64,000 bases of DNA. Source: Manis javanica (Eukaryota > Chordata > Mammalia > Pholidota > Manidae). The notes beneath the pieces are model-generated. The model had not been told where the DNA came from. It saw nothing but the letters and a program-made list of their open reading frames with translations, and searched no databases. Positions 22,411-34,210 of the stretch are shown here, piece after piece; the first letter of the stretch is position 1, and each line of letters opens with the position of its first letter. The stretch lies in assembly GCF_040802235.1 (NCBI RefSeq), contig NC_133167.1, positions 2,701,001 through 2,765,000 of the forward strand, given 5' to 3'. A program made the position numbers and the translations under genes.

Positions 22411-23834
22411 AGATGCCCAGCAAACACCCAAATGGAAATATTGAAAGGATGGTTAGACACACTAGAGTTCAAGGACCGTGTTGAGGCTGGTGTCTTGCAG
22501 GAGTTTTTCAGTGGCATGGTGTGGATAAAAGCCTGCCTCATGCAGCTTCAAGAGAAAACAGGAGGAAAGCAGTTGTGGACAGCCAGTTTAAAAATGCTTT
22601 CAAGGAATTTTGCTGTGATGGACAGCAGAGAAATGGGGTGGTCAGAGGGAGACATGAGGGTGTCACAGCAGAGTTCTCATAAGGGTGGAGGTTTTGTGGT
22701 TTATTTGTAGACTGTAGGGATCATCCCACTCGTGAGAGAATGTTGGTGATGCCAGGGAGAAGGAGCAGATCATTGCTTAAGGACCTCCTTGACACGAGGG
22801 GTGGGGCCTTGGGTAGGAACACAGATGGCTCATCCACGGGGCAGCGGGGAGGCAGGGCCAGGGCACATGCAGGAGGATGTGGGGCGCACGCGGAGGTTCC
22901 CTTGTTTGTCAGCGACGCAGGAAGCCAGGCCACTCAGCCGAGGGTGAGGAGGAAGGGAAGGCTGGGGCAGCAGGGAGGGGGTGAAGGTGTGGGGTGGTCA
23001 CCCATGGGAGGTACTGTGGGGAGCACAGGGGTAGTGGAATGAGGGGCTCCAGAGCTCCCCGGGAGAGGGCTGGCTGTGACCGCAGCCCTGCGAGGCGCAG
23101 GGCCCTCCTTGGGCTCGTGGGTTTTATGGACGTACAGCAAGGCAGATGTTTTTGAGGACAAAGTTTTTCTCTAAGGCCAGGGCTCACAGAATGGAATCTC
23201 TAGCTCCTCACTCCTGAAACGAACTGAGGCTCCAGCCCGACCCCTGGCCTCCGCCGCGTGCCTCACGGAGCACAGACGCTCTTGTTCTTTGCTATTTTGG
23301 GGTTCTCTGCAGGAGTCTTCCCCTTCTTCTCAAAAGCAGGAGAGGAATCAAATGGGCAGAAGCCAGGGGTTGGGTGGGTCTGTGGACCGAGGAGAGAGTG
23401 CGGCACCCGATGCGGGGGGCGGGGATGTGGTGGCGCTGCCAGCAGCATCTCTGTCCCCGGTCAAAGGGGGTCACACAAAGGCTGTGGAAGGACAGGACTC
23501 CAGCTAAGCAAGGCTAGAGTGGAGATACTGCTTGGGAAGTCAGAGCTGGGGCTGCCTAGCTCTGTTACCAGTCCTGTGTCCCCCTGGCTTCACGGCTGTC
23601 AAAGGAAAAGGTAAAGGTGCTAAAATGTCACTGTACAGGGGAAGGCAAAGCAGACACCATTCACCCACGGAAACGAAAGCTGCCCCCTGCTGGTGCCCTG
23701 CTCACCAGGGACTGGCCGTGTGCAGGAGCACGTTCCCACCGTGACTTCCACTGGGTTGCTGCGATGTGTGTTGAGCAGTAATGCATGTAGGTGTGGGCGT
23801 CCCACAGGCGACCGCCAGGCTTCCATGCCTGGCA
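22411..23834. other. Intergenic stretch, nothing recognised apart from a CTCF-like site
   Basis: No exon, RNA gene or confident repeat. GC content rises toward 23100-23450. Confidence 0.45.
23679..23697 (-). promoter_or_regulatory. CTCF-like motif (minus orientation)
   Basis: GCTGCCCCCTGCTGGTGCC; its reverse complement, GGCACCAGCAGGGGGCAGC, is close to the CTCF consensus. Inferred from the motif only. Confidence 0.5.
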
Positions 23835-23939
23835 GACTCGCCATCCTTGCGGCCTTCAGTCGACAAGGGTCTAAGTCTCTTCAAGCCACAGCTTTTCATC
23901 TTTTCATCTGTGAATTGGGAATCATAATAGTACCTGCCT

Positions 23940-25695
23940 TGACATTTCTCCAGATTATACATACAAGGTGGCCAAGAGGTCCATGAAAATCATCAGGAAA
24001 TGCAAATCAAACCGTGAGATATCAACTCACACCAGTTAGAATGGCCGCTATCCAAAAGATGAGAAACAGTAAGTGTGCATGAAGTTGTGGAGAAATGGGG
24101 AGCCCTCCTACACTGTTGGTGGGAATGGAAATTGGTGCAGCCACTGTGGAAGGCAGTAAGGAGGGTCCTCAAAAAACTAAGAATAGAAATACCATTTGAC
24201 CTGGGAACTCCACTCCTAGGAATTTACCCAAGAAAACAAAATTCCTGATTCAAGAAGATATATGCAGCCCTATGCTTACTGCCACATTATTTACAATAGC
24301 CAAGATCTGGAAGCAACCCAAGTTTCCATCAATAGATGAATGGAGATGATAGATTAATAGATCTACAGATGAAAGAAGGTGTAGTACATATACACAATAG
24401 AATATTATTCAGTCTTAAAAAAATAAATCCTGCCATTTGCAACAACATGGATGGTTCTAGAAGGTTTTTATAAATTAAGTTATCATTGATATGCACTCTT
24501 ATGAAGGTTTCACAAGAAAAACAATGTGCTTATTACATTCACCCTTATCGAGTCCCCCCCATACCCCGTTGCAGTCACTGTCCAGCAGTGTAGTACAATG
24601 CCACAGAGTCACTATTTGTCTTCTCTGAGCTATACTGTCTTCCCTGTGACCCACACCAACCATGTACATTAATCATGATGCCTCTCAATCCCCTTCTCCC
24701 TCCGTCCCCACCCGCCCTCCCCCACCCCTCCCCTTTGGTAACCACTAGTCCCTTCTTGGAGTCTGTGGGTCTGCTGCTATTTTGTTCCTTCAGTTTTGCT
24801 TCATTGTTATACTCCACAAATGAGGGAAATCATTTGGTACTTGTCTTTCTCCGCCTGGCTTATTTCACTGAGCATAATACCCTCTAGCTCCATCCATGTT
24901 GTTGCAAATGGTAGGATTTGTTTTATTCTTATGGCTGAATAGTATTCCACTGTGTATATGTACCACCTCTTCTTTATCCATTCATCTACTGAAGGACACT
25001 TAGGTTGCTTCCATTTCTTGGCTATTGTAAATAGTGCTGCGATAAACATAGGGGTGCATCTGTCTTTTTCACACTGGGCTGCTGCATTCTTAGGGTGAAT
25101 TCCCAGAAGTGGAATTCCTGGGTCAAATTGTATTTCTATTTTGAGCTTTTTGAGGAACCCCCATACTGCTTTCCACAATGGTTGAACTAATTTACATTCC
25201 CACCAGTAGTGTAGGAGGGTTCCCCTTTCTCCACATCTCGCCAACATCTGTTGTTCCTAGTCTTTTCTATGATGGCCATCCTAATCTAGAAGGCATTGTG
25301 CTAACTAAAGCAAGCCAGGCAGAGAAAGACAAATACCTTATGATTTCACTTATATGTGAAATCTAAAAACAAAACAAAACAAAATGAACAAAACAGCAGT
25401 AGACTCATAGACACCAAGAAGGGACTGGTGGTTACCATGGGGGAGGGGTTGGGAAAATAGGGGAGGGGGATAAAAGGGCACAAAAATTCTCAATCATAAC
25501 ATAAGTTGGTCCTGGGGATGGTAACACAGCATGGAGAATACAGCTAATGATTCTGCAACATCTTCCTGTGTCGACAGATAGTGACCCCACTAGAGGAGGC
25601 GAGGATTTAATAATATGGGGAGTTGATGAGCCACTGCATTATATACTTGAAACCGATATAAGACTGTATATCAACTATACTTCAATTAAAAAGAA
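23940..25695 (+). mobile_element. 5'-truncated L1 with target-site duplication, itself interrupted
   Basis: Starts in ORF2 (GACATTTCTCCAGATTATAC) and ends TACTTCAATTAAAAAGAAA. The target duplication is AATAGTACCTGCCT (23926-23939) against AATAATACCTGCCT (25696-25709), one mismatch. The body is 23940-24464 plus 25285-25695. Between these lies a minus-strand L1. Frames are broken, so it is inactive. Confidence 0.9.
24465..25284 (-). mobile_element. 5'-truncated L1 inserted within another L1
   Basis: Minus-orientation L1 3' end flanked by TCTAGAAGG (24456-24464 and 25285-25293). It carries an unbroken stretch of the ORF2 C-terminus (25247-24807 on the minus strand, 146 codons) with the usual [19 protein letters not shown] and GIPLLGIHPKNA blocks. 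About 340 bp of 3' UTR and a short T run (its A tail) follow. It is the youngest member of the nest. It lacks endonuclease and reverse-transcriptase regions and so cannot move by itself. Confidence 0.92.
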
Positions 25696-25805
25696 AATAA
25701 TACCTGCCTCAGGGGGCTTTTGGGAGAAGCAAATGGGGTGAAATATGTAAAACGTGGTGCATGATCCATAAGTAGACAGTTGTCATTATAATTCTAAGAA
25801 TCAAC

Positions 25806-26639
25806 AAGGACACAAGATGAAAGATCATTGTTCTGAAATTCGGCACCTTCTGTGTTTAGTAACTGGAGAACAGTTTGGGGCTGTGCCAAAGATGTCTGGG
25901 AATTGACAGTTTGAGGTGTGTGCATGACATGTAATTGTGACGCTGCCACTGAGATGTGAGGGTGCTGTCCCCACCTGTGTGATAGCTGTGGCCGTCACTG
26001 CTCTGGAGGAATCAGGATTCTCATTTGCGATGCCAACTAACCCAGCAGTGTGAGAAGATAAACTCCCAGAAGCTGTGAATTTTGAACTGCCTTGGGTAAA
26101 AACAGTCAAAAGTTCCAGGGAAAATATTTCGAGCTTTCTGGATGTGTGTGGGACTAGAAAAATGAAGGAATAGCTGGGAAAGAGGGTGTAGTGTAAAGTA
26201 AACGCAGCTGCACAGACATATGGTTGCTTGGTGGAACTGGAGTCAGACCAGACCCTAGTCCTCAGGAAGGCAATGCCCTGGAGAAGCCTCTCGTCCGCAG
26301 GTGTGATCTGGGGCTGCCGGGGACGGCTGTGCAGGTGTGCACGGTCCAACTCAGGGCCACCACTAACATTACACATACTTGTGCATGGCAAGAGCTTTGT
26401 CTAGGGTAGAGCGTCTGGCCCTACCACGTCAAATGTCCTTGCCTTTCTGCGCCAGCCACTGTGACTCTGAGAGCCTGCAGGGCACGTCCTCTGAGGGGCT
26501 CCCCTGACCTGGGTGCTGTGGCACGCCACCACTCTCTCCCAAAGGTCCTGCAGTGGCACTCCACATCTCATGGGGGTTTGGCAGACAGACCCCAGGGTGC
26601 TCCCCATGTCCATGCCTTGAATACATAATCCCCCGTCAC
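25806..26639. other. Intergenic stretch, nothing recognised
   Basis: No exon or RNA gene seen. The 188-codon minus frame at 25825-26391 lacks any recognisable domain. Confidence 0.45.
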
Positions 26640-27115
26640 ACCTACAGCAACTACTTTAGGTTCCCAGACCCGATTCCAATGTGTGTGTTGAGGGGGAGGG
26701 CGTCTTCCCACGCACACCACCAAGCAATTCTCCCACACCAGCAGGGGGTCCGAGAACTCCATTCTGACATGCCTGCCTGGAGACAGCAACCAGACTCCCC
26801 AGTTTCAGGGCTCCGTCCTACGAGCTGCCCTCCAGCCCCGACTCCAGGCGCTAGTCCCAAGCCCCAGGCAGGTCCCTGTGCTTCTGACCCACCGCTACAG
26901 ACCAGAGGTTCCCACGACCTCCCCCTTAGCTTCCATTAATTTGCTAGAGCGGCTCAGAGAACTCAGGAAAGGATACAAGTTAACAGCCAGATAGAGAGAG
27001 ACACACGGCGGGGCCCCAAATAAAGGAGCTTTGGTCCACGTGGAGCCTGGGGCCTGGCTCGGTGGCACGTGGACGTGTTCTGGTTCCCCAAGCGTGGGAG
27101 CTTTGTCACGTCTCC
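26640..27115 (-). mobile_element. MLT2-like ERVL LTR fragment, reverse orientation
   Basis: CAGAGGTTCCCACGACC, then TTTGCTAGAGCGGCTCAGAGAACTCAGG, then TAACAGCCAGATAGAGAG match the reverse complement of MLT2-class LTRs as remembered. Its left boundary is uncertain. Confidence 0.65.
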
Positions 27116-27424
27116 TAAGGCTCTTCTGGGCTGTGCGGTTTTTCAGACTTCCCTGGTTTTTGATGACCTAGACAGTTTTGAGGAGGACTGGGCATATGTT
27201 TTGTAGAATGTCCCTCGATTTGAACTTGTTTGATGTTTTTCCTCTTGATTAAACAGAGGCCACAGCTTTTTTTGGGGAAGATCCCAGTGCTGAAGTGCCC
27301 ACTCTCATCACACTGTATTGAGGATGAACATTACCATTACCCACATGACCTGCTGCTGCTGAGGCCGTCTGGCTGAGCTGTTTTGACAGGCTTCTCTACT
27401 GTAAAGTTACTTTTATTTTACCAT

Positions 27425-28205
27425 AAGTTGTCTTTTTTTGTGATTCTGAAAATTGGGATCCAATTCAGTTAACATAAAGCTCGACCACTGTACAGTATCC
27501 AATTCAGTTGCTTTTAGCATATTCCCAATTTTGTGTGACCGTCATCACTAATTCTAGAATATTTTCATTATCACTCCAAAAAAGAAACCCACTCCCCATG
27601 CCTCGCCCCATCAGCCCCTGGCCACCCCTAACCCACTTTCTGTCCCTATGGATCCGCCTGTTCTGGACGTTTCAAACGAGTGGCACCAGGGAATGTGTGG
27701 CCTTTCCTGTCTGGCTCTCACAGCTTTCAAGACTCGCCTGCGCAGAGGCACGTGTCAACACTTCATTCTTTCTTACAGGTGAACAGTATGCCACTGCATG
27801 GAGAGACCACGCTTGCTTACCATTCATGGCTTGCTGGCCGTCCGGGTTGTTTGCTAGGCTATCATGGATAATGCTGCTACAAACATTCATGCACAAATTT
27901 TTACATGGCTGCATGTTTTCAATTCTCTTGAATATCTACCTCAGAGTGGAACTGCGGAGTCATAATGTGAATTTAAACATTTAATAGGTCCTGGTCATTT
28001 GGCCTCTCCAAAGGCTTTACATACTTCCATCTCCATTAATATTGTCACACTGGATTTTATCACTCTTAAAATTTTTCCAACATGATGTACAAAAATGATC
28101 TTATTGTTTAAATTGGCTGTTCCCTGATCACCTTGAGGAAGGGCATCTTTTCATATACTTATATATTTGTCATACATCTTTTCATATATTCATGTATTTC
28201 CATTT
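27425..28205 (-). mobile_element. Old L1 3' region, reverse orientation
   Basis: Contains CGTTTCAAACGAGTGGCACC, then GGCTATCATGGATAATGCTGC, then CTACCTCAGAGTGGAACTGC: the usual reverse-orientation ORF2/3' UTR blocks. Diverged and inactive. Confidence 0.75.
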
Positions 28206-28579
28206 TCCTTCTCTAGTTTCCATACCCTATAAACCATTCTAGGGCCTAGAATAAGATGCAAGTTTTCCAGTTCATTTTACAGAGGTAACACAAACCAGAG
28301 AGCTCACAAAGTGCTGATAAAAGGATACAGTGTATATCAATGATAACAGAAAAACTACAGACTATACACACACACAAAAATACTAAGGAAAATACAGGCA
28401 TTTTGTGCATAAAGTATGTGCCTGAAAACACGTATACAGTTGAATTGTGCAAGCAGAGTGCTGCATTAGAATGTAGTGATTTGCAAATACGCAGAGGGCC
28501 TGTGCAGTAATTTCCTGTAGGAGACTCCTAGAGCCCGTGTGTGTAGGGGAAAAAGTTGACATCACTGTATGGAATCAGA

Positions 28580-28860
28580 CAGAGGTAACACAACAGCAGT
28601 GTGAGTAACAGAAACTAACTGATGGCGGTGCGTGGAGGAGATGCAAAAGTTCGTAATGAATCTAGCAATATTTATAGAAAGCTCACTGATCCCCTTGGTC
28701 CCAAATATTCTATTTCTAAACATTTGCTTTAAGGAAGAAAACAATGGTCACATCACAGCGTTATTTATAAAGAGCAACAAACAGCTCAGTACCCCTCCCT
28801 GCCTGTGGGGTCACTTTTTTAATGACATTTTTTAAATTGAAAAAAGTCATTTATAAAACA
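28580..28860 (+). mobile_element. HAL1/L1 3' fragment
   Basis: AGCAATATTTATAGAAAGCTC, CATTTGCTTTAAGGAAGAAAAC and GTCACATCACAGCGTTATTTATAA resemble the 3' end of HAL1-type L1 relics, plus orientation. Low-confidence family call. Confidence 0.5.
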
Positions 28861-28949
28861 GAACAAGCCTATTCTCTGTTTTACCTAGCATCTATGTTAC
28901 CTAAGTATAAATTAAAGTTTGGAAGACTATATGCTGGAAAGTAACCTGA

Positions 28950-29235
28950 ATGGACTCCAAGAAGGGACTAGTGGTTAACAAAGGAGGGGGGAGGGCTGGT
29001 GGAGAGGGAGGGGGAAGGGGATTGAGGGGCATTATGATTGGCACGCATGGTGTGTGTGGGGGGTCACGGGGAAGACAGTGTAGCACAGAGAAGACAAGTA
29101 GTGACTGTGGCATCTTACTACACTGATGGACAGTGACTGCAATGGGGTGTGGGGTGACTTAGTAAGATGGGTGAATGTAGTAACCACAATGTTACTCATG
29201 TGAAACATGACAGGGTATATCAATGATATCTTAAT
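28950..29235 (+). mobile_element. L1 3' UTR fragment
   Basis: Starts CTCCAAGAAGGGACTAGTGG and ends GACAGGGTATATCAATGATATC. It matches, in the opposite orientation, the 3' UTR of the young L1 at 24465-24810, so it is the same lineage of L1. Confidence 0.8.
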
Positions 29236-29894
29236 ACAAAAATTACCTTAATGGTAAGAATTAAGGCTATTTGTTTTGTTTCGCCAGTATTTTCTACAAT
29301 GCCCAGCTTACACCTATAACAAAATGTTATTATTAAATTGTTATGACAATCAGAATGACAATAAGAAACAGGGAAACCGCAAACACGTTAAATGCCCAAC
29401 AGGAGAGGATGGCGTGAAGTTGTAGCTCACGGCTGTCAGTTACAGGGAATCTGTTCATGAGTGCTACCTGCGTACCTACCTCGGGCCGGCCCTGCTCTGG
29501 GCATTCTGCACAGTGCACGTGTCTGCGGTGAAAGGGGGCCTGGAGTGAGAGGCCGGGTTTGGGGCGGGCTGGGCCGGGCGCTGGAATGCCACCAAGGGGG
29601 CGCCTGCCACCCTGGTAGCCCCTAGTGGACGGCAGAGGCCCAGCGCAGGTTCCTTCCCTTGTCTGTGGTCCTGGCACTGGCTGGGTGGCACCCGGTTTTC
29701 TTGCAGGGCTCCCTGCCCTGCAGCGAGCCGGGACCCGTGCGGAGGCACCTGGGTGTCCCCCAGGCCGACGAGGAGCAGGAAGGGCACCCCAGGCCCAGAG
29801 AGCAGCCTGGGGGAGGGCCCGTCTGTCCTATTCCTGGTGCACAAAATCGTTTCCAGCTGTGCCTGCCCTTCTCCTGGGCCAGGACGTGAAAAAC

Positions 29895-30040
29895 AGAAAG
29901 AGTTATCTTTTTATTTTTAAAGTTTTTTTTTTTCACTGTGGTAGAAAGATACATCATAAAATTTAACCACTGTCAAGTGCACAGTTCAGGGGCATTAAGA
30001 ATGTCCACAGCATTGCACAACCATGACCACTGCCTGTTAG
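29895..30040 (-). mobile_element. Old L1 3' end, reverse orientation
   Basis: A T-rich start (the A tail on the minus strand) followed by CACTGTGGTAGAAAGATACATC, then CCACTGTCAAGTGCACAGTTCAGGGG. Typical of L1 3' UTR in reverse. Confidence 0.8.
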
Positions 30041-30845
30041 GAGGCAGTTATCTTTTTAAATCACAAGGAAGGAAATTGAACTAAGACCATCCTCCTTCCA
30101 ACCCACCAACAGGATTCACCTGGGGCCATTGCTTCTATTGTTCTATGGTACCAGTTTTGGGATTTTTTTTAAATTGAAAATTGGGGGTTGGGAGGAAAGA
30201 GGGCAAGAGACAGACGGCTCACAGGGCAAGCCTGGGTTAGCTGAGGGCTCTGGGCCTGTGAGCACGGGGGTCTGTGGCGCCCTGCCAGCGGCCCCCAGGC
30301 ATCGGACGGGGACCTGAGCCTTCTTCTTGAGGACGCAGGGAAATTTCTCCTGCAGACTCATAACCTTTTCTTCCTAGAGTTTAAGCACAGCCGTCCCGTC
30401 TATGGGGTTGGGCTCTCAGCCTTCCTGGGGCTGGGGAAAGGAGGGGCGGAAGAACCAAGACCTCCACAGTTTCTTCTCCCAGTCAAGACGCCACCCTTGA
30501 ACCTGCCTGGCCTCGGAGAGCGAGCCCCTCTCAGGGCTGCCGCGGTGCAGACCCAGGCTCCCTGAGCCGATCTCATCCCGTGGTTTCCCAGAGGGCCTAG
30601 TCGTGAGGCTGCTGGGTTGGGGCACCAGTCAGGGGCAGAGGTGGCCCAGGAGGGCTTGGGCTGGAAGGGGCACCGGTCCTGCAGAGGGAATCCTACTAGG
30701 AAGGTGGTACCTGGAGCTGCAAACACCTGAATGCACCTCGATGAATGACGCACAGCTGGAGACCACCTCTCCCGGCCTTCACCTCCTGGAATCGCTGATG
30801 TCTGACTCTTCCCCACACTCCTGGACCCCGGGAGGCAGCCCGGGA
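30041..30845. other. Intergenic stretch, nothing recognised
   Basis: GC-rich in its second half; no exon or RNA gene seen. Confidence 0.45.
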
Positions 30846-31010
30846 GAGTGAGAGAACTGGGGTCTGGGAGTCAGGGAGCCCTGGCCCAGACCCTGACTCC
30901 AGCACACGTGCTTGGGGACACCTGGGGACACCTGGGCATGTGCTGTTGCTTCCCTGTGCCTCAGTCTCCTTATCTGCAAAATACACGTGATCTCCAGGGC
31001 TGGGTGAAGG
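30846..31010 (+). repeat. MIR SINE
   Basis: GGTCTGGGAGTCAGGGAGCCC, then TGCCTCAGTCTCCTTATCTGC, the MIR head and core in plus orientation. Confidence 0.75.
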
Positions 31011-31799
31011 CCAGGAGAAAGGGCTCAGCGTCTCCCCTGAGGGGGACAGCCTCCTGCAAGTTCACTCTGGATTCGGAGACCGAAGAACAACAACCGAGGG
31101 AGCACTGGGGGTAAAAGGGCTCACCCCAAGCTGTGCCCTCACGGTGGCAGGCGGAGCGCGGGAATCACGTGTGCCCCCGGGGCAGTCCGCACACAGCAAG
31201 CCTGTCTCCATCTCTGCCCCCACGCAGAGCGCTGGGCAGAGCTCTCCGATAGTAACACGGCAGTAACGGCCCGTTGCCTGTGGGTGCGGAGGCATCAGCC
31301 GGGCGGTGGGCCCCCTGCATCTTCAAGCAGCTTAGGGTCAGGTGACCCCGACCACAGGAACTCCAGGTTCCCCCGCAGTCCGTCCAGAGGGCGCCCCTGG
31401 GAGCGGCTGTACCTGCTCTGCTCCCTCATCGTTCCTGCTGGGCCGGCCCTGCGGGGGCGCCTCGCCCACCCAGGCGGGTCCGGGGGCTTCTCTCGTTAGC
31501 ATTCTCTAGGCCGCCTCCTCCTCTTTCTGCTCTCCTGGTGGCTGGACCGGTTACGCTCGAGGAAGTATCTGTTTCCCTTTTTCTTCCTCTTTCCTTAGGC
31601 TTTCATTTCTTTGTTCCGTTTCTGGGCCGGAAAAGGAGAATAAAAATGGAGAAAAAAGGCCAATCGCTATGTGGGGAACACAAGTGTCAGGGAAGAGGAG
31701 AACTGCCCATTTTCTAAAACATGAAACCAGACAGAAGGTCTGTGCTGCCAGCTGCTGATGCCCTTGAAGGTGCCAGCTCCGGGAACCTCCTAGGAATGT
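31011..31799. other. Intergenic stretch, GC-rich, nothing recognised
   Basis: Moderately CpG-rich around 31140-31500 but short of a clear island. Contains a weak CTCF-like motif near 31381-31396 (GTCCAGAGGGCGCCCC). Confidence 0.4.
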
Positions 31800-31925
31800 C
31801 CCCACCAGCATCCCCTTCCCCTCCCCCACTGCCCCCACCACCAGGATCCCCCTTCCCCTCCCCCACTGCCCCCACCAGCATCCCCTTCCCCTCCCCCACT
31901 GTCCCCACCAGGATTCCCCTCCCCT
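31800..31925 (+). repeat. C-rich minisatellite, about 34-37-bp unit
   Basis: About 3.5 tandem copies of a unit containing CCACCAGCATCCCC, then TTCCCCTCCCCCACTG; copies differ by small insertions (CCACCAGGATCC variant). The complementary strand is G-rich. Confidence 0.9.
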
Positions 31926-32144
31926 ACACCCCCTCCCTACCAGAGGGCAGCTTGAAGCGGATTTTCATTCAACCTTGCGATGCCTCTGTGGCATGTGGCT
32001 TGCTGCAATGCTGTTTTCTAGTAATTGTCATGGTGAATTATAGCCCTTTGGTTCCACTGAGGCTTAAATTGGCTGCTGTGGGCCAGCTGGAGAAGCTGAC
32101 TGGTGCCCGTCCTGTGGTCGGGGGAGGCGGGCTCTTGTTAGGGC

Positions 32145-32490
32145 TGAGCTGTGTGGCCCCCGACCCCCGTGACCTTCATACGTGGAAGTCCTAGCTCGTA
32201 GTCCCTCAGAATGTGTCTGTATTTGGAGATAGGGTCTAAAGAGGTGATTAAGGTGAAATGAGGTCGTCAGAAGGGCCCTGATCCCCTATGACTGGTGTCC
32301 TTATGAGAGGAGATGAGAACACAGACATGCACTCGGGGAAGACCACGTAGAGACACGGGGCGAAGACACCCTCTGCGAGCCAGGGAGAGGGGCCTCAGGA
32401 GGAATCAGCCCCGCTGACACCCTCGTCCTGGACTTCCAGCCCCCAGACTGTGCGGACGTAAGTTTCTGTTGTTGAAGCCCCCCAGCAGCA
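32145..32490 (+). mobile_element. MLT1D-like MaLR LTR
   Basis: TGTCTGTATTTGGAGATAGGG, then GGTGTCCTTATGAGAGGAG, then CCCCCAGACTGTGCGGACGTAAG, then TTTCTGTTGTTGAAGCCCCCC. A diverged MLT1D-class LTR, plus orientation. Confidence 0.8.
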
Positions 32491-33869
32491 TGACAGGCTG
32501 ATGTGGCTCTGCTATGCACTGCAGGAGAGGGGCCCCAGGAGCAGGAGAGAGTCCCCAAGTGTCACCACCTGGATATCCCCTGTTCTTATGATCATCACAC
32601 TTCTTGCCTCTTGGACTCGCCTCCTGCCTCCATGCGGTGGAGCTGGGAGCCCACCGAGTGGGTGAATAGATGCCCAGGCACACCCCCAGCCAGCAGGGGC
32701 CCAGGTCCTTCGTGAAAATGCACCCGTGTGGCCAGATTGAAGAGCGCTTGTGATGTATCAGGTGCAGCAGTGGTCTCCGCGGCTCTGGAGGGCGCCCAGG
32801 GCCGCCCTTCACAGGCGAGGAGACCGAGGCCCCGAGGGCTCGAGGCGCTTGCCTCACTGTTAGTGGGGAGAGCTAATATTTGGTTCCATCTACTGCAGTT
32901 TGGTGCCATGCCCGCTACAAGCTGTTTCTTGTACAGGGAGTGTGCCAGCGTGAGAACTGAGTGGCCCCCCGTGTGGCCGCAGGCAGTCTGGGCCAGTGCT
33001 GGGGGAGGCGCTGTTCACGGCGGCTGCCCTGAGGGTAAAGCCAGGTGCCAGGGGCATCGTTGCCGACCTCTAGGCCTCCTGCCTGCCTCCTCCCCAGAAC
33101 GCAGGGAGCAAACTGCCCGGGCCTCCTGGGAGCACGTCTGTCGGACGGGGACTCAGTTTCAAGGGTGGCTGTCCCCAGCCCAGGGATTGTGGCTGGGGTG
33201 GGTCAGTGAGGAGGGAGGGTTTCAAGTCCTGCCAGCCAACTGCTCTTTGAGCTGCCCTCCATCTGGTATGTGTGTGTAACCCCAGCAAAGGCGGGTAACC
33301 TCCCGGCCACCTCAGCCTGGCCCCACGAAGAAGCCAAAGTCAGGCCCCGGCTCACCTCCAAAGTGGCCTCACAGGGCACTGTGGGTCGTGCCTAAATTTG
33401 TTCTATGGGGGACCAAAGGGCAGTTCTGTTGACAAGAAAGAAAAGTGCTTGAAACCGCCCCCCTCTCCCTCTCAAAGCCCCCGGCCTATGGCTTCTTCCC
33501 CCCACCCCGTCTCCGCCCCACCCCCATGTGGATCATCCGGGGAGCCGCCTGCTCTGGGGAGCTTGAGCCCTGACTGGGTTGGGGCTGACGACTGACACTA
33601 GGCTGTCTTTTCCAAGCACATAAAATTGTCAGAAATTAAGAAAGTGCCTAAGGTGAGAAGGGGTCCAGTCGGATCCCAGCACGTGTGACTCCAGCACGGG
33701 GACTCCTGGCCGTGGCTTTGAGTGGCCTTCCGACCAGCAAGTGACATCCCAGCAGTCATGATATGGCAGCTGGCTCCAAACTGTAGAGTGTCATCACCCG
33801 TTTCCGTGAGTCATCTTAGATGATTTCCCCGGAGTGATATGCCTGCGGAACGCGTTTACACACACACAC
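32491..33869. other. Intergenic stretch, mostly unique
   Basis: A weak MIR-like block around 32795-32870 (ACAGGCGAGGAGACCGAGGCC). Otherwise no exon, RNA gene or clear repeat. Confidence 0.4.
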
Positions 33870-34210
33870 CACAAAACTGAGATCACCTCACTTACTCATT
33901 CTGTGACCTGCCTTTTCCAATTAGCGCCATGAGAAACCTTTCCCATGAACTTAATTTTAGGACGCTCTCCCCCACCATTTGGATTTAATCTCATCGAACG
34001 GTCCTCTGATGTGCGTGCTGAGGATGTTTCCACCCGTTTGCTGGTATAAATAACCCTGGGTGCAGACCATCCCACACCAGTCCTTTTGTGCATGGCTAAT
34101 TATGTCCTTGGGATAAACTCCTGGAGGGAAATGGCTGGGAATAAACATTTTTAGACTTTGGGGACCTATTTCTAACTTGTCCTCCATGAACTTTACCAAT
34201 TTTCGTTTTT
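33870..34210 (-). mobile_element. Old L1/HAL1 3' region, reverse orientation
   Basis: AATTATGTCCTTGGGATAAACTCC, then GGAGGGAAATGGCTGGGA, then CTTTACCAATTTT: the common reverse-orientation 3' L1/HAL1 blocks, diverged. Confidence 0.65.

Larger units (their letters stand above)
23835..25805 (+). repeat. MIR SINE split by an L1
   Basis: The left part ends ATCATAATAGTACCTGCCT (to 23939). The right part resumes at 25696 with AATAATACCTGCCTCAGGGG and runs to about 25805. The joined pieces are a plus-orientation MIR. The L1 at 23940-25695 sits between them. Confidence 0.8.

Noticed and set aside
21835-22710. 291-codon plus-strand frame
   Set aside because: Runs through an old reverse-oriented L1M relic; the translation is antisense to transposon sequence.
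24807-25247. 146-codon minus-strand protein
   Set aside because: A real coding remnant, but it is the C-terminus of L1 ORF2 and not a host gene.
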